Assembly (NCBI GenBank): GCA_023146135.1
Contig: JAGLCR010000042.1
Coordinates: 1 to 64,000 of the forward strand
Origin: Bacteroidales bacterium
GTDB lineage: Bacteria > Bacteroidota > Bacteroidia > Bacteroidales > UBA1556
DNA length: 64,000 nt
Direction: 5' to 3'
Of the stretch, positions 57,039-64,000 are shown in pieces; the stretch's first letter is position 1, and the number at the start of each line of letters is the position of its first letter. The position numbers and the translations under genes are program-made. The notes beneath the pieces are model-generated. The model ran no database searches, was not told the DNA's origin, and saw only the letters and a program-made list of their open reading frames with translations.

Positions 57039-58973
57039 TTATAAATAATACCAAAATATCATTGCAATGACAACCACGCCTGATACAAAGAACATTGCAT
57101 AGTCTTGTACTCTTCCTGATTGTAATCCTTTAATTTTATCTGAAATCCACTCGGTACCACTTCCTATACCATTCATAGCGCCATCCACAATATGACGGTC
57201 AAACCATGCCGAAGGGGCAGCAATACGATCGAAAATAATTTTCTTAGTAACGAACATATAAATCTCATCTATATAGAACTTATTATAAGACCATATATAA
57301 AACACGCCAAATGCAGCACGGAATCGTGTAGATAGCTTATTCTCTTTCTTATACATTAGCATTGCAAATAGAATTCCGAATGTTCCAATTCCCACAGAAG
57401 CTCCCACCATATACCAATTGAAATGGGTATGGAAAGCAGCCCCATCAGCAGTTACTAACGAATGAAAAGGAATAAAGCCTGAAATTATTGTCATAAAAGC
57501 TAGAACCAATAGAGGAATAGTCATTGTTTTTGGAGCTTCTTGTGGGGTGTGTTTATAATTAGGTTCGTTCCACCAGAAAATACGGAAGTATAAACGAAAC
57601 ATATAAAAAGCCGTCATACCTGCAACAAGATAGGTAACTCCAAATATTAAGATATTGTCGTGTAGTGCAGCAACCAATATTTCGTCCTTACTGAAAAAAC
57701 CAGCCAAAGGAGGAATACCAGAAATAGCCAAAGCAGCAATTAAAAATGTAATATGAGTGATGGGCATATACTTTCGTAAACCTCCCATATCTTGCATATA
57801 ATTACTATGAACCGCATGGATAATAGATCCTGCTGCTAAAAATAATAATGCTTTGAACATGGCGTGAGTAAATAGGTGAAACATGGAAGCCATAAATCCA
57901 AGGCCATCATGCCCTGCGTATCCTGAAACCCCTAATGCCAACATCATATAACCAATTTGTGACATGGTTGAGAAGGCAAGCACTCGCTTAATATCGTATT
58001 GTGAGAAGGCAATAATTGCTGCAAATATCGTAGTGAAAGCTCCTGTGTAAGCAACTACTTGCAGCGCAGCTCCATCGTCCATAAAGGAAAAGAGCGGAAA
58101 CAAACGAGCTACAAGGAATACTCCAGCTACTACCATGGTAGCAGCGTGAATTAATGCTGAAACTGGTGTTGGTCCTTCCATGGCATCGGGTAGCCAAATG
58201 TGAAGTGGAAACATGGCCGATTTACCTGCACCTCCAATAAAGATGAAGATTAATGCCCAAGAAATAACTGAAATCCCCATAAAGGCAGCTCCAAACTTCG
58301 CTTGCAATCCAGCGATAAATGCAGGGTCAGCTAATACTTTGAAATCCCAGCTTTCGCCGTAGAATCCAATCATTAAGATTCCCATTAGAAAACCGAAGTC
58401 GGCAAAACGAGTAACAATAAATGCTTTCTTGGCAGCTAATACTGCTGAAGGTTTGTTATAATAATATCCAATTAGTAAGTATGAAGATACACCCACCATT
58501 TCCCAAAAAATGTAAATCATAAATAGGTTAGTAGCTAAAACTAATCCCAACATGGAAAAGGTAAATAGTCCTAGGTATGCAAAGAAACGGGTAAAACCAG
58601 CCTCACCGTGCATATACCCCACACTATATAAGTGAACCATTAATGAAATGGTTGGCACAACGATAAGCATCATTGCAGAAATAGGATCAATCAAGATTCC
58701 CATGTCCATATGAAGCGTGTCACTAAAATTAATCCAAACCATATTCATTGCATATACCTTTTGGTAAACGCCATCAATTTTTGCCCCTTCCATACCTCCA
58801 AAGAAGTAAGAATAGGCAGTATAGTATGAAATCAATGCGGTGATTCCCAAGCCAACTGTTCCGATAATTCCCGAAACAGGCTCTTTTAGTCGTTTGAAGT
58901 TAAATCCCAATATCAAGAATAATGATATGGGTATTAACAATATTAATGCTGTATATCCTAAATCCATTGTCAT
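57039..58973 (-). CDS. nuoL: NADH-quinone oxidoreductase subunit L
   Basis: FPLHIWLPDAMEGPTPVSALIHAATMV. Confidence 0.96.
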   Translation of the reverse strand: MTMDLGYTALILLIPISLFLILGFNFKRLKEPVSGIIGTVGLGITALISYYTAYSYFFGGMEGAKIDGVYQKVYAMNMVWINFSDTLHMDMGILIDPISAMMLIVVPTISLMVHLYSVGYMHGEAGFTRFFAYLGLFTFSMLGLVLATNLFMIYIFWEMVGVSSYLLIGYYYNKPSAVLAAKKAFIVTRFADFGFLMGILMIGFYGESWDFKVLADPAFIAGLQAKFGAAFMGISVISWALIFIFIGGAGKSAMFPLHIWLPDAMEGPTPVSALIHAATMVVAGVFLVARLFPLFSFMDDGAALQVVAYTGAFTTIFAAIIAFSQYDIKRVLAFSTMSQIGYMMLALGVSGYAGHDGLGFMASMFHLFTHAMFKALLFLAAGSIIHAVHSNYMQDMGGLRKYMPITHITFLIAALAISGIPPLAGFFSKDEILVAALHDNILIFGVTYLVAGMTAFYMFRLYFRIFWWNEPNYKHTPQEAPKTMTIPLLVLAFMTIISGFIPFHSLVTADGAAFHTHFNWYMVGASVGIGTFGILFAMLMYKKENKLSTRFRAAFGVFYIWSYNKFYIDEIYMFVTKKIIFDRIAAPSAWFDRHIVDGAMNGIGSGTEWISDKIKGLQSGRVQDYAMFFVSGVVVIAMIFWYYL

Positions 58974-59290
58974 TAATTTTTCAGGGTTTCTAATTTATCC
59001 GTGTTTAGTGACATAACTAATCGGTAAAGATTAATGATGATAGCTAAGGCCAATGCAGTTTCTGCCGCAGCAATTGCAATAATAAATAGCGAAAAAATGC
59101 CACCATCTAACTGCTCTGGGTAGAGGTATTTATTGACAATAACAAAGTTAAAGGCCGCCGAATTAAGTATTAATTCAATGGACATCAACATTGCAATCAA
59201 ATTCTTTCGAGTAAAAAAACCAAACACGCCGATAAAGAAAATCAGGGTACTTAAAGTTAAAATCTCGTATATGCTAACTCCTTCTATCAT
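58973..59290 (-). CDS. nuoK: NADH-quinone oxidoreductase subunit K
   Basis: RKNLIAMLMSIELILNSAAFNFV; AAAETALALAI. Confidence 0.95.
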   Translation of the reverse strand: MIEGVSIYEILTLSTLIFFIGVFGFFTRKNLIAMLMSIELILNSAAFNFVIVNKYLYPEQLDGGIFSLFIIAIAAAETALALAIIINLYRLVMSLNTDKLETLKN

Positions 59291-59296
59291 ATTATT

Positions 59297-59812
59297 TTAA
59301 TTTGAAGATTCTTTTTTCTGATAACTTTTTGCTATTACAATTGCACCAACCATAGCTGCAAGAAGAAGGATACTAATTACTTCGAAAGGTAGAATATATC
59401 CACCATCGCCGTAGTTTAGTAATGTGCGACCTACATCAGCAATTGTTGTTGTTGTTTCTTCAGTAACTTGATCGAAATCGTAGTTGTAAATTGCAAATAA
59501 TGACATTCCTGCCCCAAGGGATGCTATACCACCTGCAATATATTGATGAATAGGTTTTGGCTTGTCCAAAGGTTCACCAATACGTTCCACAAGCATAATT
59601 GAAGTAATATATAAAATGATAATTCCACCTGCATATACTGTCATTTGCACAGCAGCAAGAAAGAAAAAATCAATCATAAAGTAAATTCCAGCCAATCCTA
59701 ACATTACAAAAAGAAGGAATACAATGGCTCTCATAACGTTTCGGCTAGTAACTGACATTACAGCAAAAACAATCATAATCATAGCGAGGATATAAAAAAC
59801 GATTTTTTCCAT
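59297..59812 (-). CDS. nuoJ: NADH-quinone oxidoreductase subunit J
   Basis: RNVMRAIVFLLFVMLGLAGIYFM..YAGGIIILYI. Confidence 0.93.
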   Translation of the reverse strand: MEKIVFYILAMIMIVFAVMSVTSRNVMRAIVFLLFVMLGLAGIYFMIDFFFLAAVQMTVYAGGIIILYITSIMLVERIGEPLDKPKPIHQYIAGGIASLGAGMSLFAIYNYDFDQVTEETTTTIADVGRTLLNYGDGGYILPFEVISILLLAAMVGAIVIAKSYQKKESSN

Positions 59813-60306
59813 TATTTCTTAGGGTTTTTATAACCAGGGATAAAAGACGATCCAGGTTGGTTTAAGGATTTTGTTAAATGACTTCTGTCTTGCGTTGCAT
59901 GGTGGAAATTTTGACCCCACATGATTGCATCAGCAGGACATGCCTCAATACAAAGTCCACACATAGTACACATCTCAAGGTGATAAATATGCTCTTCGAG
60001 GAATTTTTTAGGTTTACCTGTTTCCTCATTTATTGCTTTATCCCAAATAATCTCAATCGATCCGTTAGGGCAAGCTATTTCGCACATGGTACAAGCATCA
60101 CAGCGATGCTGATTGTTTTCATCGTGATACATCACAATTTCTCCACGAAAACGATCAAACATTTTTAAGGTGTCGATATTGTCGGGATACTCTACTGTAA
60201 TGATTTCTTTGCGCGTAAAAAAGTTTACGAAGAAATACCTTCCAGTAATCTTCATCCCTGATATAAGGGTTTTAGTCGCGCTTGCTATATCTCCAAAGTA
60301 ACTCAT
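59812..60306 (-). CDS. nuoI: NADH-quinone oxidoreductase subunit I
   Basis: CDACTMCEIACP and CTMCGLCIEACP 4Fe-4S motifs. Confidence 0.95.
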   Translation of the reverse strand: MSYFGDIASATKTLISGMKITGRYFFVNFFTRKEIITVEYPDNIDTLKMFDRFRGEIVMYHDENNQHRCDACTMCEIACPNGSIEIIWDKAINEETGKPKKFLEEHIYHLEMCTMCGLCIEACPADAIMWGQNFHHATQDRSHLTKSLNQPGSSFIPGYKNPKK

Positions 60307-60315
60307 AATTCTTTA

Positions 60316-61374
60316 TTAAAAGGTTAGTCCTAACCAAACCACTAATGCCATAAATACAATGTTTACCATACTAATTGGAATCAAGTATTTCCATTCCAGT
60401 GTAAGTAGTTGATCGATACGGAAGCGAGGAAATGTCCAACGAAACCACATCATTAACATTACAACGCCTAATGTTTTGAAAACAAACCAAAACACTCCTA
60501 CATAAGGAATTCCATCAGTAATTCCAAATGGGGATAACCACCCTCCGAAGAAAAGGATAACCACCATTGCTGAAATAATAAACATATTTACAAACTCAGC
60601 AAGGAAATAATATGCGAAGTTCATTCCAGAATATTCAGAGTGATAGCCTGAGCCAAGCTCCGACTCGGCTTCAACCAAGTCGAAAGGAGTACGGTTTGAT
60701 TCGGCTGTACCAGCAATCATGAAAATCATAAATCCGATAATTGCAGGAATATGACCCGACCAAATTGACCAACCATGTTCTTGTTGAAAGCTTATAATTT
60801 CTGATAATTGAAGTGTACCAGTTAGTACAGTCATAGCTACAATGACCATTCCTATTGATAGTTCGTAGCTAATCATTTGAATGCCACTCCGCATACCACC
60901 AAGCAATGAAAACTTATTATTACTTGCCCATCCTGCAAGGAAGATACCTATTACTGCAACGGATGAAACAGAGGTGATAAAGAATACCCCTAAATTAATA
61001 TCAAAGGCTTGTAATTCTTGTGAAAAAGGAAGAACAGCTAAAGCCATCAGGGCTGTTACAATTACAAAATAAGGAGCAATTGTATAAAGAAATTTATCTC
61101 TTTTCTCGGTTCCTGTAATCTCTTTTGAAACCAGTTTCAAAGCATCAGCTATAGTTTGGAATAAACCTGCGGGGCCTCTTCGGTTAGGACCTAAACGTTG
61201 CTGAAAAAATGCAGCAGCACGTCGTTCCATCCATACGAGGAATAAACCCAAAAGGGCAAATACTCCAAGGTAAACCGCTGCTACCACAACGATTTCTACC
61301 CAAAAGGCAATATCGACAGGCATTTGCATTTGATCTACCAAAAAATCTGTTATTATTGTTTTATTTGCTGTCAT
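60316..61374 (-). CDS. nuoH: NADH-quinone oxidoreductase subunit H
   Basis: ERRAAAFFQQRLGPNRRGPAGLFQTIADALKL. Confidence 0.97.
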   Translation of the reverse strand: MTANKTIITDFLVDQMQMPVDIAFWVEIVVVAAVYLGVFALLGLFLVWMERRAAAFFQQRLGPNRRGPAGLFQTIADALKLVSKEITGTEKRDKFLYTIAPYFVIVTALMALAVLPFSQELQAFDINLGVFFITSVSSVAVIGIFLAGWASNNKFSLLGGMRSGIQMISYELSIGMVIVAMTVLTGTLQLSEIISFQQEHGWSIWSGHIPAIIGFMIFMIAGTAESNRTPFDLVEAESELGSGYHSEYSGMNFAYYFLAEFVNMFIISAMVVILFFGGWLSPFGITDGIPYVGVFWFVFKTLGVVMLMMWFRWTFPRFRIDQLLTLEWKYLIPISMVNIVFMALVVWLGLTF

Positions 61375-61386
61375 AATTATCTCGAT

Positions 61387-62511
61387 TTATCGGTCAATAT
61401 CCGGAACAACCACGTCAATGGTTGAAAAGTTAACAACTAGGTCGGCAATCTTAGTTCCTTCACTCATCTTATTCAGTCCATGCATATTTGCAAAGCTTGG
61501 TGAACGGAATTTCAAACGGAATGGATTTTTCTTTCCATCACTAATTGCATAAACACCAAAATCTCCACGAGCAGTTTCTACACGTTGCAAATGCTCCCCT
61601 GCAGGAAGCTTAATCACCGCTTTAGTTTTTACTTTGAATTCGCCTTCTGGTATATCATCAATTAATTGTTCAATAATGCGCATCGACTCCCACATTTCAA
61701 GAATACGTACTTTATAACGTGCAAATGCATCACCTTCAGTAGCCATAATCTCTTCAAAATGAACTCGGTCATATGCACTATAAGGTATTTTCTTACGAAT
61801 ATCGCAAACAAAGCCTGATGCACGAGCGGTAGGTCCATTCATACCAAAAGCAATCACTTGCTCTTTAGTTAGTATGCCAATACCTTCAGTACGTTTTCTG
61901 AAAATCACATTATTAGATAATAATTGATCGTATTCAGGAAGTTTCTTTCTGAAGTGTACAATAAAATCTTTTACTCTTTTTACGAAATTCTCGTGCAAGT
62001 CGTATCTAACACCACCAATAACACTATAGTTCATCGTTAAACGAGAGCCACAAGTTTCTTCAAATATATCGTTGATTAATTCACGATCACGGAAACCGTA
62101 AAAGAATGTCGTTAATGCTCCAGTATCCATTCCCATTACAGCCCACCATAACTGGTGTGATGCAATTCGACTTAACTCCGACATGATAGTACGAATCACT
62201 TTTATGCGATCGTTAACCTCAATACCAGTAGCTTTCTCTACCAATAAAGCAACTGCTTCATTGTTTTGGTGTGACGAAAGATAGTCCAATCGGTCAGTCA
62301 AATGGATGATCTGTTTATAAGTAATATGTTCACTCATTTTTTCGATGGAGCGGTGTATATAACCCATCACGGGCTCCACATCTCGAATTTCCTCACCATC
62401 AAGTTTAAGTACCATTCTCATTACACCGTGGGTTGCAGGGTGCTGAGGTCCCATATTAAGATGATACTCTTGGGTGCGGATTTTATCTGCTAAAAATTGT
62501 TGATTTCCCAT
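61387..62511 (-). CDS. nuoD: NADH-quinone oxidoreductase subunit D
   Basis: NMGPQHPATHGVMR...GYIHRSIEK. Confidence 0.97.
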   Translation of the reverse strand: MGNQQFLADKIRTQEYHLNMGPQHPATHGVMRMVLKLDGEEIRDVEPVMGYIHRSIEKMSEHITYKQIIHLTDRLDYLSSHQNNEAVALLVEKATGIEVNDRIKVIRTIMSELSRIASHQLWWAVMGMDTGALTTFFYGFRDRELINDIFEETCGSRLTMNYSVIGGVRYDLHENFVKRVKDFIVHFRKKLPEYDQLLSNNVIFRKRTEGIGILTKEQVIAFGMNGPTARASGFVCDIRKKIPYSAYDRVHFEEIMATEGDAFARYKVRILEMWESMRIIEQLIDDIPEGEFKVKTKAVIKLPAGEHLQRVETARGDFGVYAISDGKKNPFRLKFRSPSFANMHGLNKMSEGTKIADLVVNFSTIDVVVPDIDR

Positions 62512-62514
62512 CTT

Positions 62515-62976
62515 TTATCTTGTTAGCATATTAAATTCATCCTTATAATCCTTACGCATGGGCCATCCTATCCAATTCTCATCTAAAAAGATGCGACGTA
62601 GGTTTTTATGACCATTAAACTTGATGCCAAAGAAATCATAAGCCTCGCTCTCATTAAAATAAGCGGCAGGCCAGATGTCTGAAACGGAATCGAAATTAGG
62701 ATTTTCACGATCTGAAGTTTTAACCTTTAATTCGATCATATGATTTTTTGTAGTTGACTCAATATGGAATACTAAACCTAAATCTTCACCATAATCAACT
62801 CCTGTAAGCGAAAACATATAATCAAATGCGGTATTAGCATCTGTTTTTAGTTTTTCGGCTATCTTGCGAAGCTCCGCTGCTGGAACTTCCACAATTAGAA
62901 ACTCGGAGCCTTCCTCAACAAAATTAAGGTTTTCCGACCAGCTTCCAATTACTTCTTTTAGTTCTGTATTTGTCAT
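62515..62976 (-). CDS. nuoC: NADH-quinone oxidoreductase subunit C
   Basis: SDIWPAAYFNESEAYDFFGIKFNGHKNLRRIFL. Confidence 0.95.
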   Translation of the reverse strand: MTNTELKEVIGSWSENLNFVEEGSEFLIVEVPAAELRKIAEKLKTDANTAFDYMFSLTGVDYGEDLGLVFHIESTTKNHMIELKVKTSDRENPNFDSVSDIWPAAYFNESEAYDFFGIKFNGHKNLRRIFLDENWIGWPMRKDYKDEFNMLTR

Positions 62977-62985
62977 AGCGCTGAT

Positions 62986-63588
62986 TTATTTAGTGGTTCC
63001 TTCATCAAATCCATCCACAGGATTATTGTTTACACGATGCCTCATACTTTCGTTAGAGATTTTGTTTTGCAATTCAAACATAGCATCCAACAAAGCCTCG
63101 GGGCGTGGTGGACAACCTGGGATATATACATCAACAGGTATTACGTGATCGGCACCACGTACTACCGAATAAGAATTGAAATAGAATGGCCCGCCAGAAA
63201 CAGCGCAAGCACCCATAGCAATTACATATTTAGGCTCTGCCATTTGGTCGTATAAACGACGTAAAACGGGAGCCATTTTTACGGTGATTGTTCCTGCAAT
63301 AATAATTACATCGGCCTGGCGTGGTGTAACACGTGCAACCTCAAATCCAAATCTAGAGTAGTCTGTTTTTGACGCTCCAGTTTGCATCATCTCGATTGCA
63401 CAACAGCTTGTTCCAAAATATAGCGACCATAAAGAGTGCTTACGCCCCCAGTTAATCACATCGTCTAATTTAGATACCACGATATTCCCGCCATTGCCTG
63501 CTGGAATTATCTCGCCAGGAAATTTTTCCTCTGTCTCGATATTTGCTTTTTTTACTTCTATTCCCATCGTAATGCTCGTTTTTTCCAT
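62986..63588 (-). CDS. nuoB: NADH-quinone oxidoreductase subunit B (start more likely at 63567)
   Basis: [23 protein letters not shown]...[16 protein letters not shown]. Confidence 0.96.
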   Translation of the reverse strand: MEKTSITMGIEVKKANIETEEKFPGEIIPAGNGGNIVVSKLDDVINWGRKHSLWSLYFGTSCCAIEMMQTGASKTDYSRFGFEVARVTPRQADVIIIAGTITVKMAPVLRRLYDQMAEPKYVIAMGACAVSGGPFYFNSYSVVRGADHVIPVDVYIPGCPPRPEALLDAMFELQNKISNESMRHRVNNNPVDGFDEGTTK

Positions 63589-63908
63589 GCGTATAATAAT
63601 CCAATTCCTAAGATTACTAGAAATACTAGTACCTCAATAAATGCAACAGCTCCCACTTCTTTGAAGACAACAGCCCACGGCATTAGGAAGATTACTTCCA
63701 CATCAAAAATTAAGAAAATAATTGCGAAAAGGTAATATCCTACTCTGAACTGAATCCATGTAGGGCCAATGGTGGGAATACCACTCTCATAAGGCTCTTG
63801 CTTGGCTTTGTTGTCCGATTTATAGGAAATTAAGTTCGCTAAAAAGTTGGCTATAAGGATTAATGCTACCCCGGCCAACGGAAATACTAAAAGTGCTTCT
63901 ATACCCAT
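63558..63908 (-). CDS. nuoA: NADH-quinone oxidoreductase subunit A
   Basis: [45 protein letters not shown]. Confidence 0.96.
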   Translation of the reverse strand: MGIEALLVFPLAGVALILIANFLANLISYKSDNKAKQEPYESGIPTIGPTWIQFRVGYYLFAIIFLIFDVEVIFLMPWAVVFKEVGAVAFIEVLVFLVILGIGLLYAWKKRALRWE

Positions 63909-64000
63909 CTTTTATAGTATTATTTATTGTTTATCAAGCGGCAAAGATATAGTTTTAACATTCTGCCAATGACTAATGACAGGTAGTTTGCTTATGTTTG

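Noticed and set aside
1-64000. CRISPR array
   Set aside because: The short tandem repeats found (32.1, 49.3, 50.5 kb) are contiguous or irregular with no unique spacers, and no cas gene was seen.

Overview
AT-rich Bacteroidota chromosomal window. Supporting signs are TAnnTTTG-type -7 promoter boxes, a nuo operon without nuoEFG, and the gene content. The largest feature (about 3.4-28.7 kb) is an aryl-polyene/flexirubin-type pigment cluster: tyrosine/histidine-type ammonia-lyase, FabG, three intact ketosynthases plus two KS-like proteins without the catalytic Cys, ACPs, thioesterase, dehydratases, LolA-like carrier, GT2-DUF2062 fusion, a 1275-aa MMPL-acyltransferase-methyltransferase fusion, two CrtI-like oxidoreductases, a C45-like Ntn hydrolase, an AMP ligase and a convergent accessory operon. 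I see no darA/darB-like gene in the window. It is followed by a hipBA toxin-antitoxin islet bounded by a 55-bp perfect direct repeat of the tRNA-Arg 3' end and terminator, then tRNA-Arg and tRNA-Pro, then housekeeping genes (SDR, DEAD helicase/Csp, DUF2975/XRE, porin, S9 peptidase, TPR, RecA, Bcp). A second small islet (HEPN-motif protein plus lipoprotein) sits between two ~90-bp copies of the bcp promoter region. The right side carries REP-like repeats, a DUF4143 ATPase, a LytS/LytTR pair, an AI-2E-type permease and an 11-subunit nuo operon (minus strand). All family calls come from reading motifs by eye; no search was run.
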